NCBI GenBank assembly: GCA_948567375.1
Contig: OX419762.1
Span: 47,349,034-47,413,033, forward strand
Length of the DNA stretch: 64,000 nucleotides
Reading direction: 5' to 3'
Source: Lunularia cruciata
Lineage: Eukaryota; Streptophyta; Marchantiopsida; Lunulariales; Lunulariaceae
This document shows positions 22,844-34,395 of this stretch, in pieces. The translations under genes were made by a program, and so were the position numbers. Below the pieces are notes generated by a model. That model had not been told where the DNA came from. It saw only the letters and a program-made list of their open reading frames with translations, and did not search any database. The stretch's first letter is position 1; every line of letters begins with the position of its first letter.

Positions 22844-22850
22844 TATAAAA
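22844..22850 (+). promoter_or_regulatory. LTR TATA box (3' LTR of A)
   Basis: TATAAAA in GCAACTCTATAAAAATC, 27 bases before the first base of ATG 22871, as in the 5' LTR. A second in-frame ATG lies upstream at 22817, but it precedes the TATA box and is not matched in the 5' LTR. Confidence 0.6.
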
Positions 22851-22870
22851 ATCAAAATTGCAACGAAAAA

Positions 22871-25215
22871 ATGTCGAGCAATTTTCCTTCGCCGTTGAGA
22901 AGTCATCTTGCAGGTGATCGGGGAAAGGGAAATAGAGTTGTACTCGGGTTAGTGCGCAAGGGAGAAGTCGCGAGAGAGAAATCGAGAGACAGTAAGAAAG
23001 CAGAAGAGATGGGAGGAGGGAAGAAAAACTCTGAATTCACAGTGAAAAATCATGCAATTCGGAGAATAGATGTAGTAGCGAAGATCGAACTCTTGAGCCG
23101 ACTTCGGATCACTTTTCTGGCATGGAACTGGAACATAAGTTTTCCAGGATTCATGACAGAAATCATCGAGAGTAAATGTCTCGATGGTCCCGAGGAAGAA
23201 GGGAAGAGAGGAAATCCGGCTCGCTGGACAGAGTCGGATTGGAGACTTGTACTCGGGAAGGAGGCGGGTTTGGAGCAGGGAGCCACGTTCTTGGGGAAAG
23301 GAGAGATAGCCCAAGAAACGCAGGAGGTGAGAGATGCCTTCTTGTCGAAGAGGACAAAGAATGGGTACAAAGTTGAGAGCTACAAAGACCTTGTGAGGAG
23401 AGGAATTGTGAGTGCACTAATGGCCATCCTGAAGCCGGAGAGAACCACTTATGTGATGAAGCACCAAGCGGTGTTCTTTCATAAGTTATTTGCAGGAGAA
23501 CCGATTAATTGGGCAAGGTGCTTTCACGGGAGAACAAGGCAGATGGTGTGGAATCTGCGGGATAAGTTGCCTCCACACTACACCGTACCATTTGCAGCAC
23601 ATTTCTACCTCGGGTTGAATTTGCTCAATTTGGCGGAGCGCAATAGAATGGTGTCTCATTTCCATCCAGACTTGAGAAGAGAAGTCGATGGGAAGGAGCA
23701 GCAATACATTCTCCAAATCTGGAGCACGGATGAGTACTATGCGAAGACGGGGAAAAACGTGGAGGTCGTGGTAAGTACCCCGACAAAGAAGAGAACTCGG
23801 CAAGCAGAAGCCGAAGAAAACAAGAAACCTCGGAAGATGCAGAAAAATAACCCGAGGCGAGGGATGGTGGTGATTGAGTCAAAAGATGAAGACTCAAAAG
23901 GAGAAGCCGAGCTCAAAACAGAGGACTCGGAACGTGAGGAGGAACCTGAGCTGACATTGCAGAGTGGAGATACTAGCAGTGACAGTGAAGACGGTGGAGA
24001 AATGACCTCGGCACCAGCGGCTGAAGAATACAAAGAAGAAGTGCAGGCCAAAGTAGAAGCCAAAGACAATGTGGCACTGGAAGACGAAGTACCGGTGCTA
24101 GAGGAGAAGACGATTGTAGCACAGCGAGGAGTTCGCTCGAGACGTAAGGCGAAGTGTGAAGCGGGGCCGAGTAGAGTGAAGGAAGAGGTAGAAGAAAGCT
24201 CGGGTAGTGAGGCGTCGATTCTGATACAAAGACTCAAGAGAAGAAGGCGAGTATCGGGAGAACACAAAGAGAGAAGAGAGACTACTTCGCGGGAGGAAGA
24301 AGTTGCCAGTAATGGAGTAGATTACCTGCAAGAAGTAGTGTGCCCGCTGTTGGTGAAGTTGGAACAGAAGAAGAAGGAGATGCAATCTACTTGTCCAGAG
24401 GTAAAGACTGTTTTGCAGGTCTTATCAAGATTAGAAGAAGAGAACTCGGAGTTGAAGAAGAGTGTAACCCGAGGTGAGGAAGAGAGAGAAGTACTACGAG
24501 CGGAAGCAGTAGAGAGAAGTCAGGTAATCAAAGACCTGAAGAGAGAAGTGAGTTATCGAGAGGATCTTGCGAGGAAGAGTGACATCGCAAGGGAGAGACA
24601 GGTAGCGGAGCACAAAATCTTGAAGCAGCAATTTGCTGATTCAAGAGTAGAGCTTATTTATGCTATGGCGAGGGTAGCATCAAAAGACCAAGAGCTCGAT
24701 CGAGTGATGGAGAGTATGGAGGAGAAGAAGCAACTCTGGCAAAGAGAGTTGTCTGTGCGGTATAGAGAAGAAGAGAGATTACGAGAATTACTTTGTAATC
24801 AGGAAGAGAAAATCGTACAAAAGGAGAAAGAGAAGGAGGCGGTGAAGGCCGAGTTCAAAGAAGAATTGGCGATGTACAGAGAGGAATGGCTTGCAGATCG
24901 GGAACGAGAACGAAAGACAAGATTGGAGCCATTGAAGGAAATAATCCTTAGAGTGAACGCAATGTTGAGTACAGAAGCCAGTGTTTGGATTGAAGAAGCG
25001 CAACTGCACGAGTTGAAGTTGTTGGTGCAGGAGACGAGGCGAAGACAAGCGAAGGACACTGATTTGAATGCCTTGTTAATTAGTCTCAGAACTCGTGTAG
25101 ATAGGAAGATCTTAGAAGTAGAAGACAATAATTCAATTAGATTAGACTTAGTGAAAATAGAGTTAGAAAAGCTTCGACAAGATGTTAAGGCAAAACCCGA
25201 AGTAGATAACATAGG
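22871..25215 (+). CDS. LTR-encoded coiled-coil protein (best copy), interrupted at codon 782
   Basis: I do not recognise this family. The start at 22871 is chosen because it is the conserved MSSNF start after the TATA box. Approximate layout by residue: 1-55 basic leader; 56-285 globular, Trp/aromatic-rich (ITFLAWNWN, INWARCFHGRTRQMVWNL, VPFAAHFYLGLNLL); 330-400 acidic, Ser/Glu-rich; 415-470 basic clusters (RGVRSRRKAK, RLKRRRRVSG) that could act as nuclear localisation signals; 480-770 long coiled coil (EEENSELKK, RVMESMEEKKQLWQREL). No stop or frameshift occurs before solo LTR S2 enters at 25216. With the tail at 27120-27348 the pre-insertion frame is exactly 858 codons including stop. Nuclear or particle-associated roles are only inference. 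Confidence 0.75.
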
Positions 25216-27114
25216 TGTGGTACCTACATTTTTCATTTTGGACGAGTTTAGAAGAAGAAATGCATTGCTGAAACCAAATTGAAAGCAAATGGAGAAGAAA
25301 TGAGTGCAAACTTGTGATTTGATCAGACCCAAGGAAGTCGACTTCATGTAAGAGGAAGAATGACTTGGTTTGGATCAGACCCAAAGAAGCTTACTTTGTG
25401 TCAGAGGAGGGAAAAACTCGGAGCAAACGTTAAGGAGGGCAAACCCGAAAGAGAAATAGAAATTGCAGGTCAGGATTCTTGCGGGAGCAATATCTCAGTG
25501 AACACAACTCCAAATCAAGCGTGCTATATTGCGTTGGAAGCGTCTTGTTTAGGGCTTTCCATTGCCACCAAAATCGCAAAGTTTGAAGGTCTGTAAAAGA
25601 AGTTACAAGCATTTGAAGTTTTGAGAGTAGATATACTTCGGGTCAATGTGACTTTGGATTTCGTACTTCGGACTTTGGGTTTACATGACTTCGGGTCTAA
25701 AGACTTTGCCTCAAGATGAAAATGACTAAATGAGAGGTAGGCAAACCTCGGAGTGCAGTGAAGGTGTTTTTGGAGAGTTTTGCCAAAGGGATCAGAGGAA
25801 GTTAGAGTAGAGAAAGAAGATAGTTAGGATACATATGACTTCAATTTCAGTTCTAATTGAAGATGGAACATGAATTGAAGGAGAAGTAGCAGTAGTGGAT
25901 AAACCCGAAGTGCATGATCAAACAGTAAGTGTCTTCAGGTTAGTAACATGAGTGATTAGGGGAAAATGGGTTACAAATTGAAGGTGTAGATAGTGTACCC
26001 ATGCTTTCAATTACAATTCTTGATGATGACACAAAAGAATTAGTAAAGGAATTGATAGTAGTTAAACTCGAGGTAAGAGAGATAGGAGTGCAGGTGTCTT
26101 TGGATTTGACATTTGACACTTTAGAGAAGAGTGGGTCGGGAGATAGAGATTTAGAGGGCTTAACTATGATAGGAATTTCATATCAGGAAGGAGAAGTGTT
26201 AGAATTAGTGGAGGAATTGGGAGTTGTGAAACCCGAGGAAAAAGTGATAGGAAGTAAGATTACTTCGGGTTTGGGTTCGGGTTTGAAAGCCGAGGACGAA
26301 GTAGACATCAAATTGGAGTAGTAACAGATTTGAGATTTGAAGGGGCAGATATGAAGAGGTGCATTGTCATTTTGCATCTGCAGGTTAGAACAATTGTTGT
26401 ATAAACGGTATAGTTGTTAGAACTGTCGATTGATTCACTACTTAAGAGTGGCATTTGCAGGAAATTGTTGTTTAGTGCTCATTATTTCTGAGAATAGATA
26501 AAGTGAAGTGCTGTGAAGCAATGCTCGTCACTTGAGCTTGATTCCGAGTATCAGCTTTGCAATTGTGTTTGTGACTATTTGGAGAAATTCGAAGTGCAAG
26601 TTAGTGTGCTTGTTGGATGTTGGATTCCACAACCTTGATCTTCATTCTGTGTGTTTGATCTTGAGTGAAGTGCAATCGAAGCAATGCCTTGACAGATCTG
26701 AGAGGAATTGTAGTGTTGGTAGTATTCTGCATTTGTGAGTGCAGTGCAAAGTTGATGTGAAGCAATTTAGATTGAGGAAGTTGTGCCTTCAGTGGAGGGG
26801 TAGAACACAATTCTGAGGCGAAGTCGTTTTGCAGTGAAGTGCCATTTTTAGGAGAGCCTGAATCATCACAATCAAGATTGTTTGGAAAGATTTGATGGAG
26901 TTGTGATTAAAGAGTGTGAATTTGTGACAAGACTACGAATCAGTGCTTGTTACTCTCTTCTGGGTGTGGTTTCTACCTGAGAGACTAAAGAAAAACACAA
27001 GAAGAACTAAATTTTTACTTTGCTTTGTATTTGGACATTTCTGACTTGTATCTCTGCGGGAACGAACTTTACTTACCCAATTACCGCAAAAGTGATATTT
27101 GCCGGGTTGTCATA
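25216..27114 (+). mobile_element. short-type solo LTR (S2), 1899 bp
   Basis: It starts TGTGGTACCTACATTTTTCA and ends GCCGGGTTGTCATA (terminal CA now TA). A perfect ATAGG duplication flanks it (25211-25215 and 27115-27119). It has the same short-LTR organisation as S1, without the globular coding region. It splits the LTR ORF of element A, so it is younger than element A. Confidence 0.92.
26001..26321 (+). pseudogene. C-terminal tail of LTR-encoded protein in short LTR S2
   Basis: A 106-codon open frame starts MLSITILDDDTKELVKEL, nearly as S1 does at 8707, and ends AEDEVDIKLE. It contains DTLEKSGSGDRDLEG and SKITSGLGSGLKAE, shared with long LTRs. It is open in both short LTRs although the rest of the protein is gone. 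Translation is not shown by anything I can see. Confidence 0.5.
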
Positions 27115-27119
27115 ATAGG

Positions 27120-27348
27120 AATCCAAATGTCTTTGGAGTTGCCCTCAGAGACATTAGAGAAGAGTGGGTCGAAGGATGAAGAGTTAGATAGATTACCCAC
27201 TAGTGCAATTTCAGATCAGGAAAGAGAATTGCTGGATCTGGTAGAAGACGTAGGAGATGTGAAACCCAAGGACAGAGTAGTAAGAAGTAAGATTACTTCG
27301 GGTTTGGGTTTGAAAGCCGAGGAAGAAGTAGACATCGGATCGGATTAG
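27120..27348 (+). pseudogene. tail exon-like remainder of the LTR ORF (after S2)
   Basis: The continuation of the frame at 22871-25215 gives IQMSLELPSETLEKSGSKDE and ends EEEVDIGSD. It matches 15600-15832 of the 5' LTR. Frame and length agree with clean interruption by S2. Confidence 0.8.
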
Positions 27349-28143
27349 TAACCAATTTGAGATTTGAAGGGGCAGATATGAAGAGGTGCATTGACATTTC
27401 GGATTTGCAGGTTAGAACAGTTGTTGTAGAAACGGTATAGTTGTTAGAACTGTCGATTGATTCACTACTTAAGAGTGGCATTCACAGGAAATTGTTGTTT
27501 AGTGCTCATTATTTCAGAGAATAGATAAAGCGAAGTGCTGTGAAGCAGTGCTCGTAGCTTGAGCTTGATTTCGAGTATCAATTTCGCAATTGTGTTTGTG
27601 AATGTTTGGAGAAATTCAAAGTGCAAGTCAGTGTGTTTGTTGGATGTTGGATTCCACAGCCTTGATCTTCATTCTGTTTGTTTGATCCTGAGTGAAGTGC
27701 AATCAAAGCAATGCCTTGACAGATCTGAGAGGAATTGTAGTGTTGGTAGTATTCTGCGTTTGTGAGTGCAGTGCAAAGTTGATGTGAAGCAATTTCGATC
27801 AAGGAAGTTGTGCCTTTAGTGGAGGGGTGGAACACAATTCTGAGGCAAAGTCGTTTTGCAGTGAAGTGCCGTTTTTGGGAGAGCCTGAATCATCACAATC
27901 AAGATTGTTTGGAAAGATTTGATGGAGTTGTGATTATGGAGTGTTAATTTGTGACAAGACTGTGAGTCAGTGCTTGTTACTCTCTTTTGGGTGTGGTTTC
28001 TACATGAGAGATTAAAGCCACAACCAAGAAGAACTACATGTTATTGTTTGACTTTGTATTTGACCAATTCTGACTCGTATCTCTGCGGGAACGAACTTTA
28101 CTTACCCGATTACCGCAAAAGTGATATTTGCCGGGTTGTCACA

Positions 28144-29134
28144 ATATCATTGAGTGCTGCAAAGGCACTCATATCATAATCAACCTCCTAGAATTGTTCC
28201 AAGAAATTGTATTTCAAGTCCGCCCAATCTACTAGTCTGAACTCCTTTTGGGTCATATGGGTGTACTAACTCCAAGCTTTCTTTTAGAGCAGACTTGGAA
28301 AAATTCACAACCAATCAGCAGAGTCATGCTCCTCATTGGCAAAGGAGATGAATTTGAATTCTTCAATGAATTTGTCAAGATCTTCATCTTGTTCTATCCC
28401 TTATACTTTTGATAGGCGTGTTGAGTGACTGGTAATGAAGTCATTTTGCAACTCTATGGAGTAGACTGCAATATTGTGGAGCTTGATGGACCCAAGGTAT
28501 TGGTTGTTGATTGTGAGTCAAATTCAGCCTAAGGGTCACCAAGTTCAAAGTGGGGTCTTTGTTGATAGCTTGTTCTTCTATTGGTACGTTGACTTCAACC
28601 CGAGTCAGAGACAAAGATTGTCAAATTGTTCTTTAGATGGCTCTTTAAGATCCCATTGAACTAGTCAAGGAATTGTATGTAGAAGATAGTGACACTCTTC
28701 TTTGGTCAAAATTTGTGTTGTCTTCTCACAAAAAAATTCTTTTATGAAACTGTCTCCCTTGATAGCTCTTGAGGAAGTTGGTGTATTGGGTCACAACAAA
28801 TATGTTTGTCCACTTACGTTTTTCTTCTTCTTGGAATTTGGAGACGCAAAGTAGCCTTGCCAACCAATCTCTTATTTCTTTTGCTTGAGGTCCTTCAAGG
28901 CTTCTTAAACTTTAGGAGAAGTTGCAAATCCAATGCCTCCTTCTCACCTTCATTAAAGGTGAATTGGATCTTTTGGCATTCTTCTTCTTCATGATGCAAA
29001 TTTGTTTACAAACTCTCTCTTCCTATTGGTCACTCAATGAAGATATTAATATTGATTGTACACTCAATGTAAGATTGAGCTTTGCATTTTTCCACTCCGA
29101 AGATTTGCATCCTCAGTAGAAGCATCAAAAATCA
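28144..29134 (-). pseudogene. gag N-terminal relic of element 1
   Basis: The minus strand matches the gag of element 2 (47630-48560) and, more distantly, gag of element A. The start of the LNDLDRGKKE-type segment is at the left edge, and the aromatic/acidic N-terminal part is toward 29100. Multiple stops and frame changes are present. The sequence is cut at 28144 by the end of the 3' LTR of element A, and no continuation is found left of 12859. Confidence 0.7.
29110..29127 (-). promoter_or_regulatory. degenerate primer-binding site of element 1
   Basis: The minus strand reads TGATGCTTCTACTGAGGA after the spacer TGATTTT and the LTR end at 29135. It occupies the PBS position of element A with several substitutions. 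Confidence 0.55.
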
Positions 29135-32100
29135 TATCACAACCCAACAAGTATCCCTTTTGTGGTAATTAGTAAGTAAAGTTTGTTCCTATAGAGATAC
29201 AAATCATAAATGATCAAATAAAAAGTAAAATGTTACAAATAGTTCTTCTTGGTTGCGTCTTTAATCTTTCAGGTAGAAACCACACCCAAAAGAGAGTAAC
29301 AAGCACTGAATCACAATCTATCACAATAAAATTACATCCCTAATTACAATACTTCCAATTATTTCCAAAAAAATTCAATCATGATGATTCAGACTCTTCC
29401 AAAGAAGGCTACTTCACTACAAAATGACTTTGCTTTGGAATTGTATTCCACCCCTCCACTAAAAGCACAACTTCCTCAAACAAATTTGCTTCTCATCAAT
29501 CTAGTGTTGCACTCACAATTGCAAAATACTACCAACACTACAGCTCCTCACATATCCATCAAGGCATTGGTTCAATTGCTATCCACTTAGGATCAAACAC
29601 ACAATGAAATCAGCATTGCGGAATCCAACATCCAACAAGCTCACTAACTTACAATTTGAATTTCTCCAAACACTCACAAACATACAGGATTGATACTCAA
29701 AATTAAGCTGAAACAATAGGCAAGTTGAAACAATAGGCATTAAGTTACAAGACTTTGCTTTACTCAACTTCAGAAATATGAGTACCAAATAACAAAACAT
29801 TGTGAATTCCTTCTTTAAATAGGCAAAGCACTTTGATAATTATCTAACAACACACTGTTCTATCAACAACTTTACCAACTTGCAAGTCCAAAATGACAAA
29901 CCACTTCTTCATATCTACCTCTTCATATCTCAAATTTGTATCTTATATGATCCAATGTCAAATTCAACTTTGGCTTCTAAACCCAAGGTTCCTTCAAGTA
30001 CTTCTCCTTCTTCAAGTCTATCTAATACTACTAATTCCTCCACTATTTCTATAACCTCTTCCGTCTAAACTACAATGGCAGACATGGGTACTCTATCTAC
30101 TTCTTTATCAGCTAACCCACTCTTCTGTAATGTCTCAAGCAACTCCCCCAAAGACACTTGCACTCCTACCTCTACAACTTCATACTTCTCATTCACCTTC
30201 ATCTCACTAAATTTTTTATGTAAGTTTGCTAACCAAATCTAATTTGAGATAAACATGATTGCATACTTCTAAAATATTTCTATCTACACAATCTCTTAGA
30301 CAAATCAGGAGATTGTGCAAGTCTATATCCTTCACCTTCCTTCTTCTCATTTCTTGCACCAGCAACTTCAACTTGTCCAACCTTGCCTCTTCTATCTTAC
30401 CCTCGGCCTTAGTACTCAACATTGCCTTCAACTCCTCTATGACTGCTCCTACTAAATCCAAGTCCACTCTCAAAACTATCTTCTCCTTACTTTGCTCTAC
30501 CTCCAATTTGTTTTGGTATATCATCAACTTGTCCTCAAATTTGGTCTACAATGCTTCCTTCTCCTCCACATACTAGACAAGTTGACCTTCTAAACTTTTA
30601 ATCAACCCTTGGGGTCAATCTCCCTCTCAATGTCTATATGCTAACTCTCATTGCCAAGTTTGATCCCTCTCTATTGCACTCTTCCTCATACTCTCCAGCT
30701 CTTGCTCCATTATTGCTACAATTGCCTTTGAGTGTATGACTTTTACCTAGGCATCAGCAACTTCATGCTTCATCTTCTTGACCAATGCTTTATACTCCTT
30801 TAACTCTTCATTGTGCTTCACAAAGTTCTCTTGCAAGGTATCAAGGCTTTTATTTTGAAGAATTACTTCAGCCTAAAGTTCTTTGGCTTCCTCTTCTCCT
30901 CAAGGTATCTTACTTTTCAACTCCAAGGTCTCTTCACTCTAGTGCCTTAACACTTCCAACTCATCCTTCACTCCAAGATGATTCTTCTTTAACTCTTCCT
31001 TCTTCCTTTGTAGGTGCACCAACAAAGGACACATGATCTTTGATAGGTACTTGACTTTGATGTGTCTTCCTTCATTTCCTCCCACGTCTTTGTCTTGGGT
31101 AGGCACTTCTTCAGCTGGTGCTTTACCCCAAAGATGCAATTTTTGTACCTCCAACATTACACCATCCAAGCTCTCTTCCTTGTCTTTGGCTTTGCTTGGA
31201 CTTGCAACTACAGCTTGAGTACTTTGTTTTGATCTTGCTGCCCTTGGAAATACCAAGGCAGCCTCTCCCGCTTGTTTGTCTTCTAACTCAAATGCATGCA
31301 ACTCCACACAAGGCTCATCTCCTCCCTTCATTTGGTCAATCTCCTTGTGGAACTCCTGCTCTTCCTCTCCAACAACCTCTTTCCCCAATATGCTGAACTT
31401 TGGGCTCTCCCTCACTCTCACTACTGGACTCTCCACTCTATAGAGTGAGTTTTCACCCTTTGACTTCACTCCCAAGTCTTCACCCTTTGATTTGGTTTCT
31501 CCTTCTAATTATTCCTCTAAAGACAATTTGTTCACTTCTATTGGTGTTGGCTTTGGATCCAACCTTCTTTTTCTTTGGATGTATTGGCATGAGTCTTCCT
31601 TTGGGTCTGATTTTCATTCTTGGCATGGGGATGCCCACAAACACTATTATCTCCTTCTCACTCTTGAGGTGAGTCATTGCCTTCTCAAACCCAATATAAT
31701 ACTGCTCATCTCCATCCGCTTCTCTTTGTAAGTTGGGGTGAAAGTGGGACACCATCTGTCCTCTCTCCTCCATGATAAGTAAGTTTAATCCAAAGTAGAA
31801 GTGAGCTGCAAAGGGCACAAAGTAATTTGACGGAATACCCATTCTCCCAACGAATAATCATTTGCTTGATGCGTTGGTGCAAACACTTTGCCCAATCTAC
31901 CATCTCTCTTGCAAACATTTCGTGGAAGAACACCGCTTGCTGCATCATTACATAGGTGGTTTGCTCTAGCTTAAACATGACCATCATCATGATGAAAATC
32001 CCCCTTCAAATTGGGTCCTTATAACTATCCACCTTGTACCCGCTCTTGGTACGAGGTCTGCTGAAAGAATTCTTCCTTGGCAGTTTTTTCCAAAGACTCA

Positions 32101-32214
32101 CACTTCCTATAGAAGGTGACTCCCTCTACTTCTCTTGCTTCTCTCCACAGGACTAATCTCCAATCTGATTCAGTCCATTAAGCTAGATTTTCTCTCTTCC
32201 CTTCATGCTTGGGT
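29135..32214 (-). repeat. 5' LTR of element 1, proximal part
   Basis: This minus-strand long LTR ends at 29135 (GGGTTGTGATA) next to the PBS. It contains the U5 block, the ORF tail and most of the coding region (pieces at 30216-30527, 30939-31475, 31480-31842 and 31706-31990, including FVPFAAHFYFGLNLL). It stops at 32214 within the globular region, where the 3' LTR of element 2 begins. Its beginning is probably the piece at 53419-54633, but about 200 bp of the coding region is missing between the two. Confidence 0.7.
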
Positions 32215-34395
32215 TATGACAACCCAACAAGTATCACTTTTGTGGTAATCAAAAAAATAAAGTTAGTTCCCATAAAGATACTAGTCAAAAATGGTCAAAT
32301 ACAAAGTAAAACAATCACAATGTAGTTCTTCTTGGTTGTGTCTTTAATCTCTTAGGTAGAAACCAGACCCAAAAGAGAGTAATAAGCACTGATCACAGTC
32401 TTGTCACAAATTAACACTCCATAATCACAACTCCATCAAATCTTTACAAACAATCTTGATTGTGATGATTCAGATTTTCTCAAAGAAGGCTTCTTCACTA
32501 CAAAACAATCTCACCTCAGAATAACGTTCCACCCCTCCACTAAAGGCACAACTTCCTTGATCAAAATTGCTTTGCATCAATCCCACACTACACTCACAAT
32601 TGTAGAATACTACCAACACTACAATTCCTGTCAGATCTGTCAAGGCATTGCTTTGATTACAGTTCACTCAAGATCACACATAGAATGAATATCAATGCTG
32701 TAGAATCCAACATAAAACAAGCTCATTGACTTGCATTTCAAAATTCTCCAAACACTCACAAACACACATGTAGGATTGATACTTGGAATTAAGCTAAAAT
32801 GATGAGCATTGAATTACAACAATTCACTTTATTCACTTTGAAAATATAAATATTGAATAATAGAACACTGCAAATGCTTCCTTTAAATAGGCTGAGCACT
32901 TTGATAAGTATCTAACTAATATCCTAACAACTTTACCAACTTGTAGATCCAAAATGACGATGCACTCTTCATATCTGCCTCTTCAAATCTCCAAACTGTT
33001 ACTACTCCAATCCAATGTCAACCTCAACTTTGGCGTCCAAACACGATGTTACTTCAACAATTTCCCCTTCTTTGGGTCTATCTAATACTTCTACATCCTT
33101 TGCTAATTCTATCACTTCTTCAATACAACTTACAATTGAGATCATGTGAAATCTATCTATATCTTTATCCCTCAACCCACTTTTCTCTAATAACTCAGAA
33201 AGCTCATCCATAGTAACTTGCATTCCTACCTCTGTTACTTTGCATCAGATATCCTTCTTTGGCTTACTCTTTCTGTGCTACATCTAATTTGAGATAATGT
33301 TCCTCCTGCCTCTAAGATCTATATCTACTCTCTCCCTTAAACTAATTAATAACTTATTCAAGTTTACATCCTTTGCTTTCTTCTTCCTGGTCTCTAGCAC
33401 TAACAATTTCAATTCATGGAATCTTGCTTCCTCCAACTGAACTTTAGATATCATGCTGAGCATCACCTTCACTTGTATTACTACTTCCTCAACTGTCTTC
33501 GGTCTAGGTATCTTCAATTTCTCTCTCTCCACCTGCAACTCCTCCATACACATCTTCATCTCATCTTCCAACTTGGCTTTTAATGCTTCCTTCTCCTTCA
33601 CATTATCTAAGTTGCATTTCCATTCCTCTGATCAGACCCCACAATCTTTCCTCTTCCTAACTTTGCACAATCAATTCTCTTTGCCAAGCTTGCTCTTTCT
33701 CTGGTACGCTTGTCTTTAGGCTCTCCAACTCTTTTCCCATGATTGTTGTCATAGCCTTCAAATTAATAACTTCTACTTGCAAGTCATGCGCTTCCGTTGT
33801 GACAACCCGCCAAATATCACTTTTGCAGTAATTGGGTAAGTAAAGTTCATTCTCGCAGAGATACGAGTCAGAATTGGTCAAATACAAAGCAAAGTAACAA
33901 TTTAGTTCTTCTTGGTTGCATCTTTAATCTCTCAGGTAGAAACCACACCCAAAAGAGAGTAACAAGCACTGATTCTCAATCTTGTCACGAATTAACACTC
34001 CTTAATCACAACTCCATCAAATCTTTCCAAACAATCTTGATTGTGATGATTTAGGCTCTCCCAAAAACGACACTTCACTGCAAAATGACTTTGCTTCAGA
34101 ATTGTGTTCCACCCCTCCACTAAAGGCACAACTTCCTCAATCAAAATTGCTTCACATCAACCTTGCACTGCACTCACAAATGCAAAATACTACCAACACT
34201 ACAATTCCTCTCAGATCTGTCAAGGCATTGCTTTGATTGCACTTCACTCAAGATCAAACACATAGAATGAAGATCAAGGTTGCGGAATCCAACATCCAAC
34301 AAGCACACTGACTTGCACTTCAAATTTCTCCAAACACTCACAAATACAAGTACAACGTTGATACTCAAAATCAAGCTCAAGCAACAAGCACTGTT

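Larger units (their letters stand above)
12859..28143 (+). mobile_element. element A: Athila/Tat-like Ty3 retrotransposon with giant LTRs
   Basis: This is the most complete element here: 5' LTR, tRNA-Asp-type PBS, gag-protease, RT, RNase H, integrase, purine tract, 3' LTR. It is 15.3 kb in all, about 13.4 kb without nested solo LTR S2. RT motifs (RKDHHPLPFI, FLDGFSRYNQV, FIDDF) and the PBS place it with Athila/Tat elements. There is no env-like frame between integrase and the purine tract. The flanks do not match (GCAAC on the left, ATATC on the right) and the LTRs differ in length. It may therefore be a chimera of two insertions rather than one. Confidence 0.9.
22457..28143 (+). repeat. 3' LTR of element A, split by S2
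   Basis: It runs from TGTGGTGCCCACATTTTTTG to GCCGGGTTGTCACA. Without S2 and its duplicated ATAGG it measures 3783 bp, matching solo LTR S5 (3774 bp). Its coding region was unbroken until S2 was inserted. U5 includes the block that the 5' LTR lacks. Confidence 0.9.
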
